Source: Marinomonas posidonica IVIA-Po-181
GTDB taxonomy: Bacteria; Pseudomonadota; Gammaproteobacteria; Pseudomonadales; Marinomonadaceae
Assembly: GCF_000214215.1 (NCBI RefSeq)
Contig: NC_015559.1
Span: forward strand, 434,001 to 498,000
Direction of reading: 5' to 3'
DNA length: 64,000 nt
In this document: one piece after another, positions 8,368 through 17,140 of the stretch
Layout of the letters: the number at the start of each line of letters is the position of its first letter
Numbering within the stretch: the first letter of the stretch is position 1
Made by a program: the position numbers and the translations under genes
Notes under the pieces: model-generated
The model's input: the letters and a program-made list of their open reading frames with translations, nothing else
What the model was told of the DNA's origin: nothing
Database searches by the model: none

Positions 8368-10230
8368 ATGAAAACAGCGCTCGCTACCGTAACTTTGTCA
8401 GGAACCCTAAGAGAAAAGTTTGAAGCGGCTTCTAAAGCGGGTTTTCAGGGGGTTGAGATTTTTGAAAATGATTTAACCCAGTTTGACGGTACTCCACGAG
8501 ATGTGCGTTTGATGGCAGAAGATTTAGGCCTGGACATTATTGCCTTGCAGCCATTTCGTGATATGGAAGGCATGCCAGAACCTATGCGTTCGCAAAAAGG
8601 CGTCATGTTAGAGCGCAAGATGGAAGTGGCTCACGAGTTAGGGACAAGCCGTTTATTATTTTGTAGTAATGTGCAACCGTACTCTTCTGCTGACCTTGAT
8701 GTATGTGCGAATGATCTTCATGTTTGGGCGGATATGGCCAAACGTGAAGGCATTATGTTGGGCTACGAGGCATTGGCGTGGGGATATCACATTGCGGATT
8801 ACACTGACGCTTGGGAGTTAGTGAAACGGGTTGATCATCCTAATTTAGGGATCATTCTGGATACCTTCCATATGTTCTCGCGCGGTAACACTTTGGATGT
8901 GCTTCGTGATGATATTCCATTGAGTAAAATTGCGTTAGTGCAAGTGGCCGATGCACCAAGCTTGCAAATGGATGTACTGCAATACAGTCGTCATTTTCGT
9001 TGTTTTCCTGGTCAAGGTGATATGCCAGTCGTTGAGTTCTTACAGGTGCTTAAGGACAAGGGGTTCAATGATTATCTGTCTCATGAAATTTTCAATGACG
9101 AGTTTCGTTCTTCTTCGCCATTGAATAAAGCCATTGATGGTATGCGTTCTTTGATCTGGTTGGACGATCAAACGGTCAGTAAAAAAGAGGATCGCATTGA
9201 GCCTGTTTGCGCGCCAAAAATCAGTGAAGTGGAGTTCATTGAATTTGCCATCGAAGGTGAAAGCGGTAAAGCATTAACAAATACGTTAGCGCAACTTGGC
9301 TTTCATGAGACGCATCAGCATCGCTCCAAAGAAGTCAGCTTGATGCGCCAAGGAAACATCAACCTGATCTTAAACCGTGAGCCAAAGAGTCAGGCACATT
9401 CTTATTTTAAGAATCATGGTGTGTCCGTGTGTGCGATGGCGTTTGCTAGTGAAGATGTAAAAGCAACATTGTTGCTTGCTGAGCGTTACCGTGTTGAACA
9501 ATTCAATAATCAAACTGGTCCGAGTGAGCTGAATATTCCCGCGTTAAAAGGCATAGGTGACAGCCTAGTGTATTTAGTGAATAGTGATGCGGCGGTACGC
9601 TTCTTTGAGGTTGATTTTAAACCCATTCAGGGCATTCAAGGTGAGGATGGGGTTGGTTTAACACGGTTTGACCACATAGGTCAGACTGTGTCCAATACAG
9701 ACTTTCTGTCGGCGTCGTTTTTTTATAAGTCCCTATTTGGATTTGATATTGATGCTAGCCAAGATTTACCGGATATTCATGGTTTGGTTGTTAGTCGTAC
9801 AGCCTTAAGCAAGGATAAGCGTGTTCGCATACCTTTGAATATGACAAATGCACCCAGTGCATCAGCTCAGCGTTTTATGCACAAATCAAAAGGGTCTGGG
9901 GTTCATCAAATTGCCTTTGCTTGTGATGATATTTTTGCGGCGGCGAGGAACATCGACAGAGAAAAGCAGTTACCCATTCCGCAAAATTATTATCGAGACC
10001 TTGAAGCGCGTTTTGGTCTTGCCCCAGAATTGATGGCTAAGCTTCAGTCTCACAACATCATGTATGATCGAAATGAGGAAGGGGAATTCTTTCACTTTTA
10101 CACAGAAGAAGTACACGGTGTTTTCTTTGAAGTGGTTCAACGGGTTGGGGATTACAGCCGTTATGGTGAAGCGAATGCCTTTGTTCGTCTTGCTGCTCAG
10201 GCACGGCAGGAAGTGAAACAAGATACCTAA
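8368..10230 (+). CDS. quiC: 3-dehydroshikimate dehydratase (QuiC type) fused to an HPPD-like domain
   Basis: This enzyme converts 3-dehydroshikimate to protocatechuate, the entry step into the beta-ketoadipate pathway. The 620-residue protein has two parts. The N-terminal TIM barrel (1-~270, sugar-phosphate isomerase/AP endonuclease 2 fold) has the metal ligands Glu134, Asp165, Gln192 and Glu240. The C-terminal part (~285-600) is a 4-hydroxyphenylpyruvate-dioxygenase-like vicinal oxygen chelate domain, with the potential iron-binding triad His436, His513 and Glu588. This architecture and size match Pseudomonas QuiC1. The activity of the second domain is not established in that family. It sits alone on the plus strand between its probable regulator and a convergent TTT transporter. 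Confidence 0.9.
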   Translation: MKTALATVTLSGTLREKFEAASKAGFQGVEIFENDLTQFDGTPRDVRLMAEDLGLDIIALQPFRDMEGMPEPMRSQKGVMLERKMEVAHELGTSRLLFCSNVQPYSSADLDVCANDLHVWADMAKREGIMLGYEALAWGYHIADYTDAWELVKRVDHPNLGIILDTFHMFSRGNTLDVLRDDIPLSKIALVQVADAPSLQMDVLQYSRHFRCFPGQGDMPVVEFLQVLKDKGFNDYLSHEIFNDEFRSSSPLNKAIDGMRSLIWLDDQTVSKKEDRIEPVCAPKISEVEFIEFAIEGESGKALTNTLAQLGFHETHQHRSKEVSLMRQGNINLILNREPKSQAHSYFKNHGVSVCAMAFASEDVKATLLLAERYRVEQFNNQTGPSELNIPALKGIGDSLVYLVNSDAAVRFFEVDFKPIQGIQGEDGVGLTRFDHIGQTVSNTDFLSASFFYKSLFGFDIDASQDLPDIHGLVVSRTALSKDKRVRIPLNMTNAPSASAQRFMHKSKGSGVHQIAFACDDIFAAARNIDREKQLPIPQNYYRDLEARFGLAPELMAKLQSHNIMYDRNEEGEFFHFYTEEVHGVFFEVVQRVGDYSRYGEANAFVRLAAQARQEVKQDT

Positions 10231-10431
10231 GGAAGGTGCGAATAAGTCTTCTGAAAGATCCGAAGGGCGTGGGCTAAGCTCTCTTAATTCTTTGTTAAGC
10301 TTGTTGCCAATATATTTATATTGGACGGCCAAACTTGCCTCGAATAAAAGAGAGTGATTCCCACGCTGACGCCAGTGAACTTGTTCGTACCTTCCTTAGC
10401 CATAGAGATAACCGATCCAGATGTGTTTTTT

Positions 10432-10460
10432 AAACCAGAGAAGGTTTTCTTCTCTGGTTT
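10432..10460 (+). terminator. Possible terminator hairpin downstream of quiC
   Basis: A perfect 11-bp stem AAACCAGAGAA/TTCTCTGGTTT with a 7-base loop is followed by a pyrimidine-rich CTCT tract rather than a clean T-run. It lies about 200 bases past quiC. Confidence 0.45.
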
Positions 10461-10746
10461 CTCTAATCCTTTCCATGCTTTCCTTCGAGAATAATGATTT
10501 CCTTTCTATTGATAGATTCTCTGATTCTACTGACCCTCTAAAAACGTAAGGGACAGTACGAGCAAATCCACAGGCCTTTTTACAAGAGCAAAGTGATATC
10601 TGTTTTATAGGTTAAATGTCGAGCCGATTTCTAGGTGAGCCATCCGCCATGGACTGTTTTCGAATGGGGTTATGGCTATGAAAGACAAGAATGCATGGTT
10701 TGTGAGGGAGAAGTTTTAGTAAAACGTTAAGGTGATTTTCTTGTAG

Positions 10747-10780
10747 AAGAAAAAGGTCTGCTAGAAAGGCAGCAGACCTT
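10747..10780 (-). terminator. Rho-independent terminator of the tctCBA operon
   Basis: On the minus strand a 10-bp stem (AAGGTCTGCT with AGCAGACCTT, 8-base loop) is followed by TTTCTTCT. It begins 9 bases beyond the tctA stop codon. Confidence 0.8.
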
Positions 10781-10789
10781 TAGGATTAT

Positions 10790-12292
10790 TTAAATTTTGA
10801 ACAATTTCGGTTTGATCATTTTTGTCCAAAGCGGTGTTTTCGTAAATAAAATCAACACTATGGTCATCAATAATACGACAGATAATGGGCTGGTAAACAT
10901 GTGAGCGAATAGATCAATGACGCTGCCTCGTTCAGTCAAAATAGCTCGTCGCCAGTTTTCATCTGTTAAGGAACTTAAGATCACCCCTAAAATTACGGGG
11001 CCAACAGGAAAACCGTAGAGACGCATAAAGTAGCCAAAGACCCCAAAAGCGAGCATCCACCAAATGTCCGTGATCGCGTTGTTAATGGCGTAAGCGCCAA
11101 CAATAGATAACAGGAAGATGAGTGGAATTAAAATGCCTTTTGGGCATTCCACTATTTTTGAAAATAACTTGATGCCAGTTAAGCCAAATACGAGAATAAA
11201 GAGATTGGCCAGCGTTAAATTGCCCACGGTGAACCAGAACATATGAGGTTGTTCAACCATCAATAGTGGACCGGGGTTTAAGCCATGAATGAATAAGGCG
11301 CCGATGAACACGGCGGTGACCGCATCTCCCGGTATGCCAAGTGTTAGCATAGGAATATAGGCTCCACCAACAGCGGCGTTATTCGCCGATTCTGGGGCGA
11401 TTAAACCTTCTTTTGCACCTTCACCGAATGCGACATCTGGGTCTTTTGTCGTTCGTTTTGCGTGGTCATACGCCATCAATGCCGCAATGTCGCCTCCGGT
11501 TCCTGGTAAAGCGCCAACAATAACGCCAATAAACGAAGTTCGTATGCTAAGTGGCAGGTATTTTTTGACATCAGAGAGTCTTGGAATGATGCGCGATATC
11601 TTTTGCTTGATGACCGCTTTGTTCATATGTTGCAGTTGGTGTAAGGCTTCTGAAATACCAAACATACCAATCATCACGGCAACAGGGTTGATGCCATCCC
11701 AAAGTTCAATTATGCCGAAAGTGAAGCGTTCATCGGCTGTCATTGGATCTAAACCAACGGTACCGATCAGTAAGCCAAATGCACCGGCAAAAATACCTTT
11801 TGCTAAGCTGCTACCCGATAATGACCCTACCAGCATGATGCCTAAAATCCCCAACATCATATAGTCACGAGGTTGGAAGGTGATGGCAAATTCGGCAATG
11901 GAGGGAGCGGCCAAAGCCAGAACAAATATTCCGATAAAACCACCGACCACTGACATCACAGTGGATAAGCCGATGGCTTCGCCAGCTAGACCCTTTTTAG
12001 CGAGTGGATAACCATCCAAAGCCGTTGCAATTGCGGAAGGTGCACCGGGAATATTCAGTAAAATCGCCGTACGAGAACCACCGTAAACACCGCCCATATA
12101 CACCCCAACCATCAGGCAAAGTGCGTTGTTCACATCCCATGAGAAGGTAAAGGAAATTAAGATGGAAACGGCCATGGTAACCGATAGTCCTGGTATCGCG
12201 CCGACATAAATACCCAAAAAAGTACCTAAAGCTGTGAGCGCTAATAAGTCAGGAGAAAGCCAAGACATGGCAAAATAATTTAAAGCATCCAT
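10790..12292 (-). CDS. tctA: Tripartite tricarboxylate transporter, large permease TctA
   Basis: This is the large membrane subunit of a TTT-family secondary transporter that accepts a carboxylate from the periplasmic TctC protein. The 500-residue, roughly 12-helix protein has two glycine-rich motifs typical of TctA: GAIPGLSVTMAVS near residue 32 and GALPGTGGDIAALMAYDHAKR near residues 260-280. It begins 6 bases after the tctB stop and ends just before a strong terminator. The solute is unknown. The position beside quinate/shikimate catabolism genes suggests quinate, shikimate or protocatechuate, but TTT family similarity alone does not show this. Confidence 0.92.
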   Translation of the reverse strand: MDALNYFAMSWLSPDLLALTALGTFLGIYVGAIPGLSVTMAVSILISFTFSWDVNNALCLMVGVYMGGVYGGSRTAILLNIPGAPSAIATALDGYPLAKKGLAGEAIGLSTVMSVVGGFIGIFVLALAAPSIAEFAITFQPRDYMMLGILGIMLVGSLSGSSLAKGIFAGAFGLLIGTVGLDPMTADERFTFGIIELWDGINPVAVMIGMFGISEALHQLQHMNKAVIKQKISRIIPRLSDVKKYLPLSIRTSFIGVIVGALPGTGGDIAALMAYDHAKRTTKDPDVAFGEGAKEGLIAPESANNAAVGGAYIPMLTLGIPGDAVTAVFIGALFIHGLNPGPLLMVEQPHMFWFTVGNLTLANLFILVFGLTGIKLFSKIVECPKGILIPLIFLLSIVGAYAINNAITDIWWMLAFGVFGYFMRLYGFPVGPVILGVILSSLTDENWRRAILTERGSVIDLFAHMFTSPLSVVLLMTIVLILFTKTPLWTKMIKPKLFKI

Positions 12293-12298
12293 GGGTGA

Positions 12299-12814
12299 CT
12301 ATCTCCACAAGGCGGTTATTGAGGCGATGATATCGCGTTCAGGTACGATGCCTTCAGGCAGCACAACTTGGAAAACGAGACGAAACACAATGTAGACCAT
12401 AATCAAGGATAATAGGCTGATAGCCAGTGTTGTTAACACACTGCGGCGATACAGAAATTGAATGCTAATAAATAAAAAGATAAAACTGGAAAGTATGAAG
12501 CCAAGGCTTTCCAGCACCACGGCATAGATCAAAATCAGTGCCATAATAATCGCCACAATAGGCGGAAAGCAGTGAGAGAAGAAGTCCATTCCTTGGGTGG
12601 CTGGCAGTTTTAAGGTATTCACAAAGACAATGCAGGAAGCCAAAAGCATAGTGGCGGCTGTCGCCATAGGGAAAGCTCCTGCAGAGCTTAGATCACTGAA
12701 ACCTGAAATCTTGTATGACTGCCAAAACAAATAAACGCTGCCTATGATCAGCAGAAAGCCGAAAAGACGTTCGCCCGGTTTACGTGTTTCGGGTATGGAT
12801 TCATGACTGGACAT
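12299..12814 (-). CDS. tctB: Tripartite tricarboxylate transporter, small permease TctB
   Basis: This is the small membrane subunit that pairs with TctA. The start at 12814 is chosen because TCTGGAG lies 7 bases upstream and the protein then begins MSSHESIPETRK, giving 171 residues with four hydrophobic segments, the normal TctB size. A longer in-frame reading to 12943 would overlap the tctC 3' end and add an unrelated basic leader. The gap to tctC is 85 bases and contains a hairpin; the gap to tctA is 6 bases. Confidence 0.88.
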   Translation of the reverse strand: MSSHESIPETRKPGERLFGFLLIIGSVYLFWQSYKISGFSDLSSAGAFPMATAATMLLASCIVFVNTLKLPATQGMDFFSHCFPPIVAIIMALILIYAVVLESLGFILSSFIFLFISIQFLYRRSVLTTLAISLLSLIMVYIVFRLVFQVVLPEGIVPERDIIASITALWR

Positions 12815-12841
12815 GATTTCTCCAGATAAAACAGAATTGAG

Positions 12842-12874
12842 AAGAGACATCGCCTTATAAAAGGGATGTCTCTT
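12842..12874 (-). terminator. Intercistronic hairpin between tctC and tctB
   Basis: A perfect 10-bp stem AAGAGACATC/GATGTCTCTT with a 13-base loop lies in the tctC-tctB gap. It lacks a long T-run. It probably attenuates transcription or protects the tctC message, as is common behind genes for binding proteins needed in excess over their permease. Confidence 0.6.
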
Positions 12875-12899
12875 AATCGATAGAGTGAAAGGCTTCTGG

Positions 12900-13892
12900 T
12901 TATGGTTTTTGGATGCCAAACTTCTCAGGAGAGAACTTTCCAACGCCCGCGTTGTAAACCAACCAAGACGAGACAGAGCGGTAAGTGTCTAGGAAATCGA
13001 CGGCTTCTTGCCCAGAAATGTTCATCACAGAGTAACCACGATTGCTCATCATTGACGTAAATTCCTCTCTCGCACCGGCCGTTGAGAAAGCACTGGTTAA
13101 TTTATTAACCGCTTCATCAGGCGTACCTTTGCGAACGAAAACGCCAAAAAATGGACCCCAAGGAAGGTAGCTGTTTAGGCCTGGAAGTGTGTCCGTGATC
13201 GGAGCCACGTTAGGCAGCATAGGGTTTGCTTGATTATCGATTAGACCAATGGCCTTCATGCGGCCCGCTTTGATCTGTTCTTTTGTCGCACCTAATACGG
13301 CCGGCATGACATCAATAGCGTTCCCTTGAATGGCGGTGAGAGCTGGGCCGTCACCCTTGTATGGGATGCTGATGTAATCAAGTTTTACTTGGGACTCAAT
13401 CATCGCCATGATGATGGAAGGTAACCCACCTTTTCCTGTTGAACCAATTTTCACTTCACCTGGATGGGCTTTGATGTAATTGATCAGCTCTTGCATTGTA
13501 TTATAAGGCGCATCGTTTCTTGCGACGATCATTGGCACACCACGAGCAAGAATGGCCACAGGAATCATATCGCTGTAGTCAACGTTCGATAGGCCTAGAA
13601 CTTTATGCATTTGAGGATTTTCGGCACCCATTAACAAGGTGTAACCGTCGGCTTTTTTCTTGTTGACGTATTTCATCGAAATCGCGCCAACACCGCCACT
13701 CTTGTTCGACAAAATTAAGTCGGTGCCAAGTGCTTCTTCTGCATAAGGTGCGACGGAACGCATAACGGTATCCGTTGATCCACCTGCTCCCCACATGATG
13801 ACACCTTGGATGTCTTTATCTGGATACGCTGCAAGGCTTGCCGTGGATGTGATGGATAGAGCGGCTAGTAGTGCTATTGTTGTTTTTTTCAT
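12900..13892 (-). CDS. tctC: Tripartite tricarboxylate transporter, periplasmic binding protein TctC
   Basis: This is a Bug-family solute-binding protein that captures the carboxylate in the periplasm for TctAB. The 330-residue product starts with a clear Sec signal peptide, cut after about residue 21 (TASLA before AYPDK). The mature part has the Bug motifs VIMWGAGGSTDTVMR near the N-terminus, GSTGKGGLPS and the YKGDGPALTAI region. It is the first gene of tctCBA. The ligand is not predictable from sequence. Its neighbours point to quinate or shikimate. Confidence 0.9.
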   Translation of the reverse strand: MKKTTIALLAALSITSTASLAAYPDKDIQGVIMWGAGGSTDTVMRSVAPYAEEALGTDLILSNKSGGVGAISMKYVNKKKADGYTLLMGAENPQMHKVLGLSNVDYSDMIPVAILARGVPMIVARNDAPYNTMQELINYIKAHPGEVKIGSTGKGGLPSIIMAMIESQVKLDYISIPYKGDGPALTAIQGNAIDVMPAVLGATKEQIKAGRMKAIGLIDNQANPMLPNVAPITDTLPGLNSYLPWGPFFGVFVRKGTPDEAVNKLTSAFSTAGAREEFTSMMSNRGYSVMNISGQEAVDFLDTYRSVSSWLVYNAGVGKFSPEKFGIQKP

Positions 13893-14228
13893 AGTGTCTC
13901 CGGTTAGCCTTAGTTGAGCACATCAATTAAGGTCAAAATGTTATTATTATTGTCGTTTACTGTTGAACGAGTAAATAATCGGCAACGTCGATTACTTTAG
14001 CTTATGAGTAGTTCACGAGAAAAGGGACTATCTATTCCATATTTTACTCATTTTATGTCGGTTTAGTTATAGGTAACCCTCGGAAAAATGGCATTTTTAG
14101 GCGAAAAAGGCATATTTTTCACTCATTTTATTGAATAAGGCCGCCTGAAAATTTTATCACGGACAAATATTGTTGAAACATCCCTGTTGGTGACCCTTTC
14201 CGTTGAAGGCATTGCTTTATATTAATTC
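13893..14228. other. tctC upstream region with a direct repeat
   Basis: This 336-base AT-rich stretch contains two near-identical copies of a CATATTTT..ACTCATTTTAT element, at 14038-14056 and 14111-14131, about 73 bases apart. They lie between the pepQ stop and the tctC start. They may be regulator sites for tctCBA. No gene or promoter could be fixed with confidence. Confidence 0.45.
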
Positions 14229-15527
14229 TCACTCCAAGGCTTGGAAGGCTTGGCGAGTTAAATTGATCGATGACTCGGATTTGATTTGCAGATTATCCTC
14301 AATGCGGATACCACCGAAAGGCATGAAATGTTGAATGCGTTCTAAATCACAACCATGGTGGGCGACTTCCGCTTGCATTTTCTCGATTAACATCGGGATG
14401 AAATACAGACCGGGTTCAATGGTGATAATCATGTCTTCTTCCAAGGTTCGAGTGAGTCGCAGAAAGGGGGCATGATCATCAGGCATACTAAGTTGCCCTG
14501 ATGAATCGATTTGATGGCCACCTACATCGTGTACCTGCAAACCTAATAAATGCCCTAAACCGTGTGGAAAGAAGACTTGCGGAATGCGTTTCTCAAGTTG
14601 TTCTTCAATGCCTAATGAACAGATTTTATGGTCTTTCAGCAGCTGCGCAACATCGACTAAACAGGACTGGTGTAAGTCTCGAAACGCCACGCCTGTCGTA
14701 GCTTGCTGGCATAGGCTTTGTTCTAAGGTATCTAACCCCGTAATCAGAGCAGAGAAATCATCTTGGTGGCGGGTATAGGTGCGAGTAATGTCGCTGGCAT
14801 AGCCATGACAATTGGCACCGGCATCAATCAGCAAGGTACGAGAGTTCGGCAGGGCGTTAATGGCTTTGTGCTCATAGTGCAAAACCGCTGCATGCTCATT
14901 CAATCCGACAATGCCAGGATAAGGTTCTTGTGCAGAGGTTTGTTGGCTAGCCGATAAAAAGGCCAGATGAATATCCAATTCGCTTTTGCCTTCCAAAAAC
15001 GCCTGTTTGGCAGCAAGGTGGCCATGGACGGCGGATTGGCTTGCCTGCTGCAGTGCTTGGATTTCAAACGGTGTTTTCACTGCTTTGGCAAAATCCACAT
15101 AGGCGTTTAAGCCATCGCAGGATGTAATATCCCGTTTTTCTAGGTCTGACTTTGGCCCAAGCCAAGCGGATTGTTTCGGCAGATTTTGAAACCATTTATC
15201 GTCGCGACGTGCTGGCTCAATATGCCAGTTATTTTGCCACTCTCCTTCAGGGATGGGATTAGGGGCATGCCAGAAGTCGTCTCTTATTGGCCAGACTAAA
15301 GTGGGTTTCTGCCCAGGCTGGATAATCAGGAAGGTGTCTGCACCAATATCAAAAGGCAGCCATTGTTGTGCCCCTGAATAGCCATGAAATGGATGACTGT
15401 GATCGTCTTGGAAATAGTAGGTTTTATGCCCTGAAGCGATGACAATCGCCTCTAATTTAAAATGCACCATGGCGTTCTCATAGCGCTGCATCAGAGTGGC
15501 AATATGTTGTTGATAAAGTGTGTTCAT
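14229..15527 (-). CDS. pepQ: Xaa-Pro dipeptidase PepQ (peptidase family M24)
   Basis: This cytoplasmic metallopeptidase hydrolyses dipeptides with a C-terminal proline. The 432-residue protein has the creatinase-type N-terminal domain and the pita-bread catalytic domain. Its metal ligands are recognisable in LLIDAGANCHGYASDITRTY (two aspartates), HGLGHLLGLQVHD (histidine), TIEPGLYF and GGIRIEDN (glutamates). Length and sequence follow gammaproteobacterial PepQ. It is a single gene, separated from its neighbours by 88 and 336 bases. PepQ enzymes often also hydrolyse organophosphate esters as a side activity. Confidence 0.9.
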   Translation of the reverse strand: MNTLYQQHIATLMQRYENAMVHFKLEAIVIASGHKTYYFQDDHSHPFHGYSGAQQWLPFDIGADTFLIIQPGQKPTLVWPIRDDFWHAPNPIPEGEWQNNWHIEPARRDDKWFQNLPKQSAWLGPKSDLEKRDITSCDGLNAYVDFAKAVKTPFEIQALQQASQSAVHGHLAAKQAFLEGKSELDIHLAFLSASQQTSAQEPYPGIVGLNEHAAVLHYEHKAINALPNSRTLLIDAGANCHGYASDITRTYTRHQDDFSALITGLDTLEQSLCQQATTGVAFRDLHQSCLVDVAQLLKDHKICSLGIEEQLEKRIPQVFFPHGLGHLLGLQVHDVGGHQIDSSGQLSMPDDHAPFLRLTRTLEEDMIITIEPGLYFIPMLIEKMQAEVAHHGCDLERIQHFMPFGGIRIEDNLQIKSESSINLTRQAFQALE

Positions 15528-15615
15528 AGCTAGCTCTTGTTGAATGAATCTAAACGACCAGGTGATTCATCCATTGAGCCTATGTCGTGCTTATCAGGGG
15601 GTGCTTGATTAGCCG

Positions 15616-15834
15616 TTATTCTGAGTTTGAGTCTACATCGTGTTGCTTTTTTTGACGACGTAATAAGGAGAGGAAACTTCGAAAAACCACATGGGCGATC
15701 ACCACTGAAACGAGAGCCAACACGAGTGTATTTTGAACAGCAAAAAAATACTCGACAGTATAAAAAATGATGATAGTCAGAAGGATGCGAACCAGACTGT
15801 CGACGAGGGCAATATACGTAGGTGATTTTAACAT
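15616..15834 (-). CDS. Small membrane protein of unknown function
   Basis: A 72-residue product with two hydrophobic segments (about residues 8-28 and 34-54) and a charged C-terminal tail (RRQKKQHDVDSNSE). I do not recognise the family. It follows the SRPBCC/GyrI-like gene by 58 bases on the same strand. The ribosome-binding site is weak. Its composition is that of a real membrane hairpin protein rather than a shadow frame. Confidence 0.6.
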   Translation of the reverse strand: MLKSPTYIALVDSLVRILLTIIIFYTVEYFFAVQNTLVLALVSVVIAHVVFRSFLSLLRRQKKQHDVDSNSE

Positions 15835-15892
15835 ATGGATTTTTTAACCGAATAAAACAATATGGGTTTTAAACTGTCCCATAAAATGTGCC

Positions 15893-16921
15893 TCAGGCCA
15901 ATGTTTTAATCGGTAAACAGATTCGAGTGACATAATTCTTTGGCTGTTCCGCATGTGCTGGACCGACTTCAAAAATTTCGATGCCTTCGCGATGGCGATG
16001 AGGCTTGAGCTTACGCAGTCGCATGAATTGATAGAGTACATGCCATGCTACGGACAAATGTTGGTAACGTCCCGTATAGCGTAAGGCCAAATAGTTCCCA
16101 GGTAACACAATGCGTTCAGGGCACAGTTCACAGGGCGCCATGTTTTGCACGGGAATCCCCAAACGGCCTGTGAAGACATGATTGGCTAAGTCAACTTGCC
16201 GGTATAACGCAAAGCTGGGGCCCGCTGGTGGATTTTCAGGGCCTAACGTGGTCATTAAATCATGAAATCCTTGATCCATTTTTTGGGACATGGGCTGATG
16301 ATTCACAGTAAATGGGCGTGTCACAGCATCTAAATTGTCGAGTCGGGTTTGGGCTAGGAATTCAAAGGGCTCCATTTCATCGGCGTCTTGTACCACTTTT
16401 GTTTGCAGGTCAGCATTGAGTAACAACATGGCTAACTCGGCGTCTTTATCGGCTCGAATAGCATAATCAGCTTGTTGCCAACATTTTAGAAAAGGCAGCT
16501 CTCCTGTCACTTGGAAGCTGATTAAGGTGCCGTGTTTTTGTTTTGTGAGGTCTAAATTGAAATGAAAATCGCAGGGATAAAAAGCGGGCGCTGCTACCAA
16601 TGTATGATAATAAAGGGCATTAGGGCGGGCGGCTTCTAACGATAGGCTGCCCTGTTTAATTAGATCTCCTCGCCAGACTAAACAGGATGGCAAAGGGGAT
16701 AGTGGATTGGCGTATTCCAATTCAATCTGCGCCTGTTTCTCAAACAGCAACCAAGGCAGCCAGTTTGTCCAGCTATTGAGGTCTTGCAAGTGTTCGTTGA
16801 CGGTTTCTATGTCTAAATCCACCAACAAATGATGACGTTTGAAAAAACGCCCTTTAAAGGCATTGGCATATAAGGTCAGTAATAGCCCTAAGCACACGAG
16901 AGCAAACAGTAATAGGATCAT
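15893..16921 (-). CDS. Membrane-anchored SRPBCC-like protein with GyrI-like C-terminal domain
   Basis: The 342-residue product has one N-terminal transmembrane segment (residues ~2-20). It is followed by a region resembling START/polyketide-cyclase (SRPBCC) domains (~30-170), including LNSWTNWLPW. The last ~140 residues resemble the GyrI-like effector-binding fold (motifs FALYRQVDLANHVFTGRLGI and IFEVGPAHAEQ). Both folds bind small hydrophobic ligands. The arrangement is known from uncharacterised gammaproteobacterial proteins, and no enzymatic residues stand out. A role in binding a lipid or drug-like ligand at the membrane face is only a guess. It may form a unit with the small membrane gene downstream. 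Confidence 0.7.
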   Translation of the reverse strand: MILLLFALVCLGLLLTLYANAFKGRFFKRHHLLVDLDIETVNEHLQDLNSWTNWLPWLLFEKQAQIELEYANPLSPLPSCLVWRGDLIKQGSLSLEAARPNALYYHTLVAAPAFYPCDFHFNLDLTKQKHGTLISFQVTGELPFLKCWQQADYAIRADKDAELAMLLLNADLQTKVVQDADEMEPFEFLAQTRLDNLDAVTRPFTVNHQPMSQKMDQGFHDLMTTLGPENPPAGPSFALYRQVDLANHVFTGRLGIPVQNMAPCELCPERIVLPGNYLALRYTGRYQHLSVAWHVLYQFMRLRKLKPHRHREGIEIFEVGPAHAEQPKNYVTRICLPIKTLA

Positions 16922-17140
16922 ATTGAACTCAGCCCACTTTTCGTTTTAAACGTGTCGTTTTAAACCTGCTTTTGTCAAAGCATGCTTGTTAAAACAGGGT
17001 TGCCATCAGTGGTTTTATCATGCGCATCTTTGCAATATGTCATGCGGGGATTTTCCTAAGGTGACTTTTGTAGCATAGTGTCTAATCTGATTGTTTTACA
17101 AATATAAAGATGGGATTTTCAAAACGGGCAGGGGATGAAA

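Larger units (their letters stand above)
10231..10789. other. Intergenic stretch between convergent quiC and tctA
   Basis: About 560 bases without a supported gene. A minus-strand open frame overlapping the quiC 3' end has no recognisable features. The stretch holds two hairpins, annotated separately. The rest shows nothing definite. Confidence 0.5.

Noticed and set aside
9970-10332. 120-codon minus-strand frame over the quiC 3' end
   Set aside because: Mostly antisense to the conserved HPPD-like domain, with no family resemblance. A shadow of quiC.
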